A stretch of 64,000 nucleotides of DNA from an uncultured Bacilli bacterium (GTDB taxonomy: Bacteria > Bacillota_I > Bacilli_A > RFN20 > CAG-449), in contig CANRPC010000009.1 of assembly GCA_947632435.1 (NCBI GenBank), positions 1-64,000 on the forward strand. Direction: 5' to 3'. A program made the position numbers and the translations under genes. Every line of letters begins with the position of its first letter. The first letter of the stretch is position 1. Shown here piece after piece: positions 15,328-23,684 of the stretch. The notes below the pieces were generated by a model, which saw only the letters and a program-made list of their open reading frames with translations, was not told the DNA's origin and searched no databases.

Positions 15328-16158
15328 ATGGAAATCTTAAAAAAAAGAGATGAAAAAGCTAATAAAGGAACGTATGGAAAAGTAATTATTATAGGTGGTT
15401 CTTTGCCTTATATAGGATCTGTTCTTTTAGCTAGTTTAGGTGCAAGTAAAAGTGGAGTTGGTTATGTTGCATTAGGAATTGAAAAAAAACTTTATCCATA
15501 TGTGGCAGGTAAAATTTATGAAACAATATATGAAATACTATCTTCGTTTTCTGATATTAAAACTTTAAAAAAAATTGTTAATAAATATAATTCTATTGTG
15601 TTTGGTAATGGTATTGAAAACAATAAAAAAACTAAAAAAGCCTTGGAATTTATATTAAATAATTATGATAAAAAATTATTAATAGATGCTACGGGATTAA
15701 GCATTTTAAAATCATTAAACATAAATATTTTACTTAAAACAAAAGCTAAAGTTATTTTAACTCCGCATTTGAAAGAATTTTCTTCTTTATTTGACATTGA
15801 TATTACTAATAAAAATGCACTTGATTTAACAAATGAAGCAAAAAAAATAGCTAGAAAGTATCACATAACATTAGTTTTAAAAGATTTTAATAGTTATATA
15901 ACAAATGGTGATAAATTTTATGTTGTTACTTCAGGGAATGCGGGTTTAGCACATGCTGGAAGCGGTGATGTTCTTGCTGGATTTATTGGAGGTCTTTTGG
16001 CGTTTTGCGATAGTGATAATGTTGATATAGCATTTTTTGGACATCATATTTTTTCATTAAGTGCTAAATATTTAGCAAAAGATATATCATTACATTCTAT
16101 GAGTCCTGTTGAAGTATGCAATCAAATCGGTTATGTTTTAAAAAAGGAGAAATTGTAA
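15328..16158 (+). CDS. nnrD: ADP-dependent NAD(P)H-hydrate dehydratase (YjeF C-terminal/ribokinase fold)
   Basis: 276 residues, the usual size of the stand-alone dehydratase. It has the N-terminal KGTYGKVIIIGGS motif, the Gly-rich VFGNGIENNKKT segment, ILTPHLKEFSSLF, and the nucleotide/catalytic motif GNAGLAHAGSGDVLAGFIGG. It repairs hydrated NAD(P)H. The epimerase half (YjeF N-domain) seen in many bacterial fusions is absent here. Its stop shares a base with the rdgB start (TAATG), so the two repair genes form an operon of metabolite housekeeping. Confidence 0.9.
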   Translation: MEILKKRDEKANKGTYGKVIIIGGSLPYIGSVLLASLGASKSGVGYVALGIEKKLYPYVAGKIYETIYEILSSFSDIKTLKKIVNKYNSIVFGNGIENNKKTKKALEFILNNYDKKLLIDATGLSILKSLNINILLKTKAKVILTPHLKEFSSLFDIDITNKNALDLTNEAKKIARKYHITLVLKDFNSYITNGDKFYVVTSGNAGLAHAGSGDVLAGFIGGLLAFCDSDNVDIAFFGHHIFSLSAKYLAKDISLHSMSPVEVCNQIGYVLKKEKL

Positions 16159-16754
16159 TGTTAAAAAAAATAATTGTTGCCTCAAATAATCAACATAAAA
16201 TTGAGGAAATAAAAAAAATTTTTTCACCATATAATGTTGAAGTTTTATCTTTAAATGAAGCAAATCTTAAGTCTAATCCTGAAGAAAATGGTCTAACATT
16301 TCAAGATAATGCTTTTATTAAAGCAAAAGCCATAAAAGAACAAACTAATGATGTTATTTTAAGTGATGATTCAGGACTTTGTGTACATGCTTTAAATAAT
16401 TTCCCTGCAACATATTCTTCACGTTTTATGGAGGGAAGACCATATAGTGAAAAATGGCAATATATAAATGACAAATTAAAGGAAAAAGATGATAAAAGTG
16501 CTCATTTTTCTTGTGTAATTTGTGTTTTAAATTTAGAAGATAAACCACTTTTTTTTGAAGGTAAAGTTTATGGAGAAATTGTTTTACCAAAAGGAAATTC
16601 AGGGTTTGGATATGACCCAATTTTTTATGTCAAAGAAAAAAATAAAACATTTGGTGAAATGTTAGAAAAAGAAAAAAATGACATTTCACATCGTGGTAAA
16701 GCTTTAAATTTATTAATTGATTATTTATTAAAAAATGAATACATTAAAAAGTAA
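16158..16754 (+). CDS. rdgB: Non-canonical purine NTP pyrophosphatase (RdgB/HAM1)
   Basis: 198 residues from ATG 16158, the family length. Motifs: IIVASNNQHKIEEIKKIF at the N-terminus, DDSGLCVHALNNFPATYSSR in the active site, GFGYDPIFYV, and SHRGKAL at the C-terminus. It hydrolyses dITP, ITP and XTP to keep them out of DNA and RNA. AAAGGAG just upstream fixes the start at 16158; an earlier in-frame ATG at 16116 lies inside nnrD. Its stop lies shortly before the RpiB-family gene. Confidence 0.93.
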   Translation: MLKKIIVASNNQHKIEEIKKIFSPYNVEVLSLNEANLKSNPEENGLTFQDNAFIKAKAIKEQTNDVILSDDSGLCVHALNNFPATYSSRFMEGRPYSEKWQYINDKLKEKDDKSAHFSCVICVLNLEDKPLFFEGKVYGEIVLPKGNSGFGYDPIFYVKEKNKTFGEMLEKEKNDISHRGKALNLLIDYLLKNEYIKK

Positions 16755-16779
16755 TTTTATAAAGGAAAAGGAGGAGAAA

Positions 16780-17415
16780 ATGAAAATTGCATTAATGATG
16801 GAAAATTCACAAGCTCAAAAAAATGAGCTAGTTTATCAAACATTAAAAAAGGTTGTAGAACCTTTAGGACACGAGGTTGTAAATTATGGTATGTATGGTA
16901 AGCAACAAGAAGAACAATTGACATATGTTCAATTAGGTTTAATGGCTAGTTTAGTCCTATCCACTCATGCCGCAGATTATGTTATTACAGGATGTGGAAC
17001 AGGCGAAGGAGCTATGCTTGCTTGTAATTCATTCCCTAATGTATTATGTGGTCATATTGTTGATCCTTCAGATGCATATCTTTTTGCGCAAGTTAATAAT
17101 GGAAATGCAATAGCACTTCCTTTTGCTAAAGGATTCGGATGGGGAGGAGAGATTAATTTAGAATACATATTTGAAAAATTATTTTCTTCTGAAGGTGGAA
17201 TGGGATATCCAAAAGAAAGAGCTATTCCTGAACAAAAGAATAAAAAAATTTTAGATGAAGTTAAAAAAATTACTTATAGGCCTTTAAAAGAGATACTACA
17301 AAACATAGATAAATCTTTATTACAAGGTATTTTAAATTGTGAAGGATTTAAAAAGAATTTTTATAAAGATTGTAAAGATTTAGAATTATTAGAATTTTTA
17401 AAAATAATTAAATAA
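16780..17415 (+). CDS. RpiB/LacA/LacB-family sugar-phosphate isomerase
   Basis: 211 residues from ATG 16780, chosen because AAAGGAAAAGGAGGAG lies directly upstream. The core has the family fold marks: MENSQAQKNELVYQTLKK near the N-terminus and ADYVITGCGTGEGAMLACN, where the Cys and Gly-Thr-Gly loop form the active site. It is longer than ribose-5-phosphate isomerase B (~150 residues), with a 60-residue C-terminal extension. The substrate could be ribose-5-phosphate or another sugar phosphate; I cannot tell. It is in the same direction as rdgB, 25 bases downstream. Confidence 0.85.
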   Translation: MKIALMMENSQAQKNELVYQTLKKVVEPLGHEVVNYGMYGKQQEEQLTYVQLGLMASLVLSTHAADYVITGCGTGEGAMLACNSFPNVLCGHIVDPSDAYLFAQVNNGNAIALPFAKGFGWGGEINLEYIFEKLFSSEGGMGYPKERAIPEQKNKKILDEVKKITYRPLKEILQNIDKSLLQGILNCEGFKKNFYKDCKDLELLEFLKIIK

Positions 17416-17417
17416 GC

Positions 17418-17756
17418 ATGAAAATTATAAGAAGTATAATATTTTTCTTTAGTGAAATTGATAAAGAAAAATCTCTTGAAATTGCTAAAAATTTAAAAGG
17501 ATATGTTGATGTTGAAGATGGAAAAAAAGAAAATCCACATATTGATATTAAACAATTTCAAAATATCATTATTGTTTCAAAACATGATTACGAATTTACA
17601 AGAATTATTAATAAATATTTTTTAAATAATTCGGAAGCAAAAATATATGTTATTTCTAATATAAATAAAATTACTAGTAATTATTTTGCTAATTTTTTCT
17701 TATATGATATTTCTTCTTTTCATATAGCAGAAATTATAAATGAAGATAATCAGTAA
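17418..17756 (+). CDS. Hypothetical protein
   Basis: 112 residues, starting two bases after the RpiB-family stop and so in the same operon. It is hydrophobic at the N-terminus (MKIIRSIIFFFSEI), with an alternating beta/alpha pattern afterwards, including IIIVSKHDYEF and IYVISNINKI. It resembles a small Rossmann-like or receiver-like fold without known active-site residues. It has no clear membrane helix. I do not recognise the family. Confidence 0.5.
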   Translation: MKIIRSIIFFFSEIDKEKSLEIAKNLKGYVDVEDGKKENPHIDIKQFQNIIIVSKHDYEFTRIINKYFLNNSEAKIYVISNINKITSNYFANFFLYDISSFHIAEIINEDNQ

Positions 17757-17815
17757 TTAATTATAAATTGAGAAATATTTTAGCATTTTAATGAATATTA
17801 ATTAAGGAAATTTTT

Positions 17816-17969
17816 ATGAATCGATGCTTATATAACAGCAACTTTGCTATTTAAAAATTATTTTTCAGCATTCATTGCATCTATTTTAGTTTTTATACTT
17901 TTGAAAATCTTTTATACCATTAGCTGAATTTATCTTGTTCATTCCAATAATATATTTCTGAGTATGTAA
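17816..17969 (+). pseudogene. Decayed small membrane protein remnant
   Basis: AAGGA precedes ATG 17816, but that frame stops after 12 codons. One base out of frame from about 17832 runs a hydrophobic stretch beginning ITATLLFKNYFSAF and continuing IASILVFILLKIFYTIS, then an in-frame TGA and a further IYLVHSNNIFLSM to 17969. A frameshift and a nonsense codon in a membrane-like frame suggest a dead gene. The family cannot be identified. Apart from the terminator at 18084, I see nothing else in the 429-base gap (17757-18185). Confidence 0.3.
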
Positions 17970-18083
17970 AGATATTTTATTAGAATAATTTATAAAAAGA
18001 AAAATGCAAAAAATTTGTTTTAAGAAAAATTTTAATTTTGTATAAAAATAAATATTAAAGATAATTGATATTAGTTTGGTATT

Positions 18084-18135
18084 AGTAGAGTAAATAAAGT
18101 TAAATTTATTAATAACTCTACTTTTATTTTTTAAT
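18084..18135 (+). terminator. Rho-independent terminator upstream of the nitroreductase
   Basis: AGTAGAGT (18084-18091) and ACTCTACT (18115-18122) pair perfectly around an AT-rich loop and are followed by a T-rich run (TTTATTTTTT). It would end transcripts from the rdgB/RpiB-family operon or from the decayed gene. Confidence 0.6.
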
Positions 18136-18185
18136 AGTAAACTTTATAATTATATTGTAGTTAATAATTCAAGGGGAAAGCATAT

Positions 18186-18698
18186 ATGAATGAAACTTTA
18201 AAAACTATTGCTAATCGCCGTAGCTGTCGCTGTTATAATGAAAAAAAAGTACCATTAGAAATTGTTAAGGAAATTCTCATTGCAGGTACTAAAGCTCCTA
18301 GTGCGTTAAATAAACAATCAGCAAGTATAATTTGTTTACAAGAAGAAAGTGTAGTCGAAAATTTAAGGAAGAGATTAACTGATTTTAAGGGTAAAGATCC
18401 TTTATATGGGGCAAAAACTGTAGTAATTGTTTATGCAGATAAAAATTCTCGTTTTGCCGTTCAAGATGCTAGTTGCATTTTGGAAAATATGTTCTTAGCG
18501 GCAACGTCTTTAGGTATAGCTTCTTGTTGGATTAATTGTTTGCATGATTATTTTGCTACAGAAGAAGGCAATCAATTCAAAAAAGAAATTTTGAATCTTG
18601 ATGATGAAAAAATTACTGTTGGAACTTGCATTTTAGGTTATAGTGTAGAAGAAATTCCTGAAAAAGAAAAAAAATCGGATTATATTAAAATTATTTAA
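18186..18698 (+). CDS. Nitroreductase-family flavoprotein
   Basis: 170 residues. The N-terminal IANRRSCRCYNEKKVPLEIV and the APSALNKQ motif are the FMN-binding signature of the nitroreductase fold. GIASCWINCLHDYF and VGTCILGYSVEEIP match the C-terminal half. It is likely an FMN- and NAD(P)H-dependent oxidoreductase of the short type that acts on quinones, nitro compounds or flavins. The substrate cannot be read from sequence. Ribosome binding site AAGGGGAAAG. It is followed without a gap by a membrane protein gene. Confidence 0.88.
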   Translation: MNETLKTIANRRSCRCYNEKKVPLEIVKEILIAGTKAPSALNKQSASIICLQEESVVENLRKRLTDFKGKDPLYGAKTVVIVYADKNSRFAVQDASCILENMFLAATSLGIASCWINCLHDYFATEEGNQFKKEILNLDDEKITVGTCILGYSVEEIPEKEKKSDYIKII

Positions 18699-19217
18699 AT
18701 GCAAAAAACAAAAAAAATTTTTCATTATAATATATTCATATTTATTCTTGCAGTTGCAGTTTTTATAATGTACTTTCTTGATAATTCGAAAACTTGGAAA
18801 ATAAAAACCGCATTTTATTTAGCTATTATTGCTTGTTTTTTTGGCTTATTAACGCTTATTTTATGTTATTTTATTGAACGTAAGACCTTAAGAGAATATA
18901 AAATTAATAATTATTTGTTTGTTCCATTAGAAATAGATCATTATCAAGATTTACGTATTTTGATGGAACAAAAAAATTTAAGTAATACCTTAGAAGAAAA
19001 AGAATTATTGGAAAAATATAAATTATTAACTCATGATTTAGCTAAACAGAATAATCATTATATTGTTTATTTTAATGAAAATCCTTTTGCTTTAATTAAA
19101 TTTAAAAAGGATTTGAAGTCCAAAACTTGTGAAGTAAAAATAATTTATACTGATGGTTACAATTTTGAAAAAGAAATTGAAATCATAATGAAAAAAGAAG
19201 GTTTGCATAGAATATAA
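18699..19217 (+). CDS. Membrane protein of unknown function
   Basis: 172 residues, with ATG directly after the nitroreductase stop. Two membrane segments near residues 10-29 and 37-61 form an N-terminal hairpin, followed by a ~110-residue soluble, charged domain with a beta-rich second half (HYIVYFNENPFALIKFK). The layout resembles small membrane-tethered domains of unknown role. The tight spacing to the nitroreductase suggests co-expression. I do not recognise the family. Confidence 0.55.
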   Translation: MQKTKKIFHYNIFIFILAVAVFIMYFLDNSKTWKIKTAFYLAIIACFFGLLTLILCYFIERKTLREYKINNYLFVPLEIDHYQDLRILMEQKNLSNTLEEKELLEKYKLLTHDLAKQNNHYIVYFNENPFALIKFKKDLKSKTCEVKIIYTDGYNFEKEIEIIMKKEGLHRI

Positions 19218-19242
19218 TTTTAAAAAGATAGGGGGTAAATAA

Positions 19243-20805
19243 ATGTTAAAATTAATTTTTATTAAATTAAAAGAAGCTTTAATCAGTGTTTTACCAATAA
19301 CTATCATGATACTTTTGTTAAATTTTACATTAGTAAAAATGCCTTTGATAAATGTCTTTGCATTTATAATAGGTTTTGTTTTTTTGGTTTTAGGAATAAC
19401 TCTTTTTTCTTTAGGAGCCGATATTTCCATGATTCAAATGGGAAGTAAATTAGGAAATAAATTAATTACAAAGAAAAAATTATGGCTTCTTTTATTAACA
19501 TCTTTTCTTATTGGTTTTTTAATTACAATTGCAGAACCAGATTTAATGGTTTTAGCTAATAAATTTACCTCTATTAATAAATGGATATTAATTTGTTCTG
19601 TTGGTGCAGGAGTTGGCTTATTTTTAATGATAGCAACTTTAAGAGTTGTTTATAATATTCGTTTAAAATGGCTTTTAATAATAGGATATAGTTTAGTTTT
19701 TTTATTAGCTTTTCTTGTTGGAATTATTGATAATTCTTTTGTTCCAATTGCTTTTGATTCAGGTGGTGTAACAACAGGACCTATAACTGTACCTTTTATA
19801 TTGGCATTTGGATTAGGCTTAGCAAGTAATACAAAAAATGTTGAAAAAGATTCCGATAATTCTTTTGGAGCAGTTTCCATTTGTTCAATTGGTCCCATTT
19901 TAGCAGTTTTATTACTTCGAGTTATTCTGAAACTTTTTAACAATTCACCAACTTCAGCAAGCAGCAGTAATTTATATAATTTTACTAATATTAATGATGT
20001 TTTTCATCATTTAAATATTTGCTTAATTAAACAAATTCAAGATGTTAGTATACCGATAATTTTAATTATTTTAATTTTTTTAATATTTCAGTTTTATTTA
20101 CTAAAAATTGATAAAAAATCACTTACGCAAATTTTCTTAGGATTATTTATTACTTTTGTAGGCTTAGTATTATTTTTAACAGGTGCCGAAATTGGATTTA
20201 TGAATGTTGGTGATTATTTTGGACGAACTATTGCAAATCTTTCATATAAATGGATATTGATTCCTTTAGGAGCACTAATTGGCTTTTTTGTAGTCTTGGC
20301 TGAGCCTTCAGTTCATGTTTTAACTAAACAAGTTGAAACAATAACAAATGAATCAATTTCCAAAAAAACGATATTGTTTTCTTTAGCAATTGGTGTTGGA
20401 ATTTCTATATCTTTAGCGATGATAAGAATTCTCTTTAATGTTTCTTTATGGTGGTTTATACTTCCTACTTATTTAATTTCAATTGTTTTAATATTTTTTG
20501 TACCAGAATTTTTTACTTCTATTGCCTTTGATTCAGGTGGTGTTGCTTCTGGGCCTTTAACATCGACTTTTATTTTACCCTTAACAATGGGAGCATGTTC
20601 TATTATTTACCAAAATAATCCATCGTTAAATATTTTAAATTCATTTGGAGTGGTTGCTTTAGTTGCGATGACTCCACTTATTACTATTCAATTGTTGGGT
20701 TTAAATTATAAGATTAAAATGACTCGCTTTAATAAAGCAATGCAAGAAATTGCTATTAATGCAGAATTAGATGATGAAATTATTACATTTAAAAATAAAA
20801 AATAA
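19243..20805 (+). CDS. DUF1538 multi-pass membrane protein (internally duplicated)
   Basis: 520 residues with about 12 hydrophobic segments. It consists of two homologous halves, marked by ITLFSLGADISMIQMG / LFLTGAEIGFMNVG, by IAEPDLMVLANK / LAEPSVHVLTKQ, and by AFDSGGVTTGP / AFDSGGVASGP. This is the DUF1538 family, an inverted or tandem repeat transporter type of unknown substrate. Two P-II-like genes follow within 12 bases, so it is probably a channel or transporter gated by P-II signalling, as AmtB is by GlnK. The conserved D-S-G-G-V and E-P motifs in each half may line the transport path. Ribosome binding site AGGGGG. Confidence 0.85.
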   Translation: MLKLIFIKLKEALISVLPITIMILLLNFTLVKMPLINVFAFIIGFVFLVLGITLFSLGADISMIQMGSKLGNKLITKKKLWLLLLTSFLIGFLITIAEPDLMVLANKFTSINKWILICSVGAGVGLFLMIATLRVVYNIRLKWLLIIGYSLVFLLAFLVGIIDNSFVPIAFDSGGVTTGPITVPFILAFGLGLASNTKNVEKDSDNSFGAVSICSIGPILAVLLLRVILKLFNNSPTSASSSNLYNFTNINDVFHHLNICLIKQIQDVSIPIILIILIFLIFQFYLLKIDKKSLTQIFLGLFITFVGLVLFLTGAEIGFMNVGDYFGRTIANLSYKWILIPLGALIGFFVVLAEPSVHVLTKQVETITNESISKKTILFSLAIGVGISISLAMIRILFNVSLWWFILPTYLISIVLIFFVPEFFTSIAFDSGGVASGPLTSTFILPLTMGACSIIYQNNPSLNILNSFGVVALVAMTPLITIQLLGLNYKIKMTRFNKAMQEIAINAELDDEIITFKNKK

Positions 20806-20816
20806 GGTGATAAATT

Positions 20817-21179
20817 ATGAAAAAACACGCACAGAAAAAAGTTGAATATATGCCTAATGGTATAAAAGTTTTAATGATAATTACAAATAGCATGAAATCA
20901 AATAAATTAATTTCAATTTTAAATGAACATGGTGTTTATTATTGTAATTGCATTCGTGGTAAAGGCACTGCGAATAAAGAAGTATTAGACTTTTTAGGTA
21001 TTGGAGAAATTGATAAAGATATTTTATTTTGCTTATTAGATGAAAGTAGAGTAAATGAGGTTATGAATTTTCTCAAGGAAGATCGTGAATTTGTTGGAGG
21101 AAGAAAAGGTATAGCTTTTACAATGTCACTTGATTCTATTGCTTCGCGAAAGGCAATTCATGAAATTGTTCGTAAATAA
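20817..21179 (+). CDS. P-II-like regulatory protein (first of two)
   Basis: 120 residues with the ferredoxin-like pattern of P-II proteins: an N-terminal KVLMIITNSMKSNKLISIL strand-helix, then CIRGKGTANKEVLDFLGIG and FCLLDESRVNEVMNFL. It is shorter and more diverged than GlnB, and the T-loop Tyr uridylylation site is not recognisable. It starts 12 bases after the DUF1538 gene. In this family context it probably senses a nucleotide or metabolite and controls the DUF1538 protein. Confidence 0.7.
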   Translation: MKKHAQKKVEYMPNGIKVLMIITNSMKSNKLISILNEHGVYYCNCIRGKGTANKEVLDFLGIGEIDKDILFCLLDESRVNEVMNFLKEDREFVGGRKGIAFTMSLDSIASRKAIHEIVRK

Positions 21180-21197
21180 TTTAAAGGAGAAGAAATA

Positions 21198-21506
21198 ATG
21201 GAAAAACAATTTGCTATTTTTACAATATGTATACGTGGTACTGGTGATAAAATTATGGAAGTCGCGCGTAAAGCTGGAGCTAGAGGAGGAACGGTCTTTA
21301 AAGCAAAAGGTACAGCACCAGAAGAAATATCACAATTTAAAAATATTCAAGTTCAACCAGAAAAAGAAATTATCTTAATTTTAGTTTCTGAAACTGATAA
21401 AGATAAAATTATGAAAGCTATTGCTATAAATTATGGTGTTAGTTCAGAAGCTAACGCTATAACATTTGCAATACCAGTTGATGAAAGTGTAGGTGTCAAT
21501 ATTTAA
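21198..21506 (+). CDS. P-II-like regulatory protein (second of two)
   Basis: 102 residues. FAIFTICIRGTGDKIMEVAR, then AGARGGTVFKAKGTAPEEI and KEIILILVSETDKDKIMKAI follow the P-II fold, with a short T-loop region. The G-A-R-G-G-T segment matches the P-II nucleotide-binding turn. It is a distinct paralogue of the preceding protein, which suggests a hetero-oligomeric sensor. Ribosome binding site AAAGGAGAAG. Its stop overlaps the cysS start by one base (TAATG). Confidence 0.75.
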   Translation: MEKQFAIFTICIRGTGDKIMEVARKAGARGGTVFKAKGTAPEEISQFKNIQVQPEKEIILILVSETDKDKIMKAIAINYGVSSEANAITFAIPVDESVGVNI

Positions 21507-22858
21507 TGCAAGTTAAGATTTATAATAGTTTAACAAATAAAATTGAGGATTTTCATCCTCTTCATGAAAATAAAGTAACCATGTATGTATGTGGACCTAC
21601 AGTTTATAATTACGTACATATTGGTAATATGCGCCCAGTAGTTGTTTTTGATATTTTAAGAAGACTTTTTTCCTTTTTAGGGTATGAAGTAACATTTATA
21701 TCTAATTATACTGATATAGATGATAAAATTATTAAACAAGCAAAAATTGAAAATTTAAGTGAAAAGGAAATTGCTGAAAAATATATTAAAGCATTTGAAG
21801 AAGCTCGCGAAGGTATTCATTCTTTAAAACCAACATATCAACCTCGAGTAACAGAAAATATGGATAAAATAATTTCTTTTGTCAAAGAATTAGTTGATAA
21901 AGGTTATGCCTATGTTACTAAAAATCATGATGTATATTTTAGAGTGAATAAGATAAAGGATTATGGATGTTTATCTAATATGAAAATAGAGGATCTAATG
22001 GTTGGTGCTCGCATTGATGAAAGTGAAGATAAAGAAAGTCCTTTAGATTTTGCATTATGGAAAAATACAAACGATGGAGGTATTAAATTTCCTTCTTTTT
22101 GGGGTGAAGGAAGACCTGGTTGGCATTCAGAATGTGTTGTAATGATTAATTCTTTATGTGAAGGAGGCAAAATTGATATTCATGGGGGAGGTTTTGATTT
22201 AAAATTTCCTCATCATGAAAATGAAATTACGCAAGAAGAAGCTATGTATGGACATAAAATTGCTACATATTGGATGCACAACGGATTCATTAATGTTGAT
22301 AATGTAAAAATGTCTAAGTCCTTGGGAAATGTTATTCTCGCAAATGATTATATTAATTTATATGGTGGTAATGTTGTAAGATATTTGCTTATTAATACAC
22401 ATTATCGTTTACCAGTTAATTTTTCTAATGAATTAGTAGAAAGAGCATCAAAAGAATTAGATAAAATATTTTCCGCGGTTAATCGTCTATCAATTATTTT
22501 ACAAAGAAACAATTTAATTAATGATACTTTATTAACTTATAAAGATGAAGAAATGAATAATTTTATTCTTGCACTAAGTGATGATTTAAATACTGCGAAT
22601 GCTTTAAGTGAATTATATAAAGAAGTTAAAGAAATAAATATTTTAATGCGCGAAAAAACAAAAAACTTTGTCAAATTATCTAAAAAATATCAAGTTATAA
22701 ATACAATGTTATATTTATTAGGATTAGAATTTGATTTTGTTAAATTAACAAAGGATGACTTAAATTTATTAGATGAATATGAAAATGCAAAATTACAAGG
22801 TGATTTTAAAAAATCTGATGATTTAAGACAAACTTTAATAAGTAAAAAATTAATTTGA
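21506..22858 (+). CDS. cysS: Cysteinyl-tRNA synthetase
   Basis: 450 residues, near the usual ~465. Class I motifs: MYVCGPTVYNYVHIGNMRPV (the Cys is a zinc ligand and HIGN is the HIGH motif), zinc ligands in HSECVVM and HHENE, and KMSKSLGN. The DALR-type C-terminal helical domain is present but ends early (SKKLI). It charges tRNA-Cys. The stop is TGA at 22856-22858, which shows that TGA is not read as Trp here. Placement upstream of rlmB follows the Bacillus order; the mini-RNase III gene usually found between them is missing. Confidence 0.96.
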   Translation: MQVKIYNSLTNKIEDFHPLHENKVTMYVCGPTVYNYVHIGNMRPVVVFDILRRLFSFLGYEVTFISNYTDIDDKIIKQAKIENLSEKEIAEKYIKAFEEAREGIHSLKPTYQPRVTENMDKIISFVKELVDKGYAYVTKNHDVYFRVNKIKDYGCLSNMKIEDLMVGARIDESEDKESPLDFALWKNTNDGGIKFPSFWGEGRPGWHSECVVMINSLCEGGKIDIHGGGFDLKFPHHENEITQEEAMYGHKIATYWMHNGFINVDNVKMSKSLGNVILANDYINLYGGNVVRYLLINTHYRLPVNFSNELVERASKELDKIFSAVNRLSIILQRNNLINDTLLTYKDEEMNNFILALSDDLNTANALSELYKEVKEINILMREKTKNFVKLSKKYQVINTMLYLLGLEFDFVKLTKDDLNLLDEYENAKLQGDFKKSDDLRQTLISKKLI

Positions 22859-22892
22859 TATTCTTTACAAATTATTGATGATGAATTATTAT

Positions 22893-22920
22893 AAAAGTGC
22901 TAAAAAATAGCACTTTTTTT
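22893..22920 (+). terminator. Rho-independent terminator after cysS
   Basis: AAAAGTGCTA and TAGCACTTTT form a perfect 10-base stem around a short A loop, ending in a run of T. It lies between cysS and rlmB. Confidence 0.85.
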
Positions 22921-22955
22921 AAAAAAAAATAAAATGACACAAAGGTGAAAAAATA

Positions 22956-23684
22956 ATGCAAGAAAAAGAATACATTTATGGGAAAAATGCTGTTAAATCC
23001 TCATTGAGTCTAGATAGTAAAATTAAATTTTGTTATTTACAGGAAAATTTTTCGGATAAAGAAATTTTGAACTTATTAAAAGATAAAAAAATTAATATAA
23101 AAAAAGTTAGTAAAGTATATCTAGATAAACTTTTTCATAATGGAGTTCATCAAGGAATAGCTTTAGAAGTAGAACCATATGAATACATTTCTTTAGATGA
23201 AGTTTTAAAAATTTGTGAAAATAAAAAAGATGCTTTGCTTGTTTTGCTTGATGGATTAGAAGATCCACATAATTTAGGTGCAATAATTAGAACATGTGAT
23301 GCATTTAAAGTTGATGCAGTTATAATACCTTCTTCAAAAAGCGTATCAGTAACTCCGACAGTGAGAAAAATTGCAACGGGAGCTTTAGATTATGTTCCTG
23401 TTTGTCGTGTGAGTAATTTAAATTACACAATTGATACTTTAAAAAAACGTAATTTTTGGATAGTTGCTAGTGATGGAGAAGCTCAAACAAATTATAGTGA
23501 TTTAGATTATAAAATGAATGTTGCTTTAATCATTGGGTCAGAAGGATTTGGCATTTCTAAATTAACGTTAAAAAAATCCGATTTTGTAGTTAAAATAAAT
23601 ATGCTTGGCCATGTTAACTCATTAAATGCATCTGTTGCAGCAGGAGTTATTCTTGCAATGATTAATTATAAGAGGACACAATAA
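22956..23684 (+). CDS. rlmB: 23S rRNA 2'-O-methyltransferase, TrmH/SpoU family
   Basis: 242 residues, the standard length. An N-terminal substrate-binding domain begins EKEYIYGKNAVKSSL. SPOUT motifs follow: LLDGLEDPHNLGAIIRTCDA (motif 1), ALIIGSEGFGIS (motif 2) and NSLNASVAAGVIL (motif 3, knotted SAM site). It methylates the ribose of G2251 in 23S rRNA in the known enzyme. Its stop overlaps the sigma-like gene by one base (TAATG), and the gene order is that of Bacillus yacO-sigH. Confidence 0.92.
   Translation: MQEKEYIYGKNAVKSSLSLDSKIKFCYLQENFSDKEILNLLKDKKINIKKVSKVYLDKLFHNGVHQGIALEVEPYEYISLDEVLKICENKKDALLVLLDGLEDPHNLGAIIRTCDAFKVDAVIIPSSKSVSVTPTVRKIATGALDYVPVCRVSNLNYTIDTLKKRNFWIVASDGEAQTNYSDLDYKMNVALIIGSEGFGISKLTLKKSDFVVKINMLGHVNSLNASVAAGVILAMINYKRTQ

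Noticed and set aside
21506-22858. Possibility of the mycoplasma genetic code (TGA = Trp)
   Set aside because: cysS ends at TGA in the expected place, Trp in conserved motifs is encoded by TGG, and large genes have no internal TGA.
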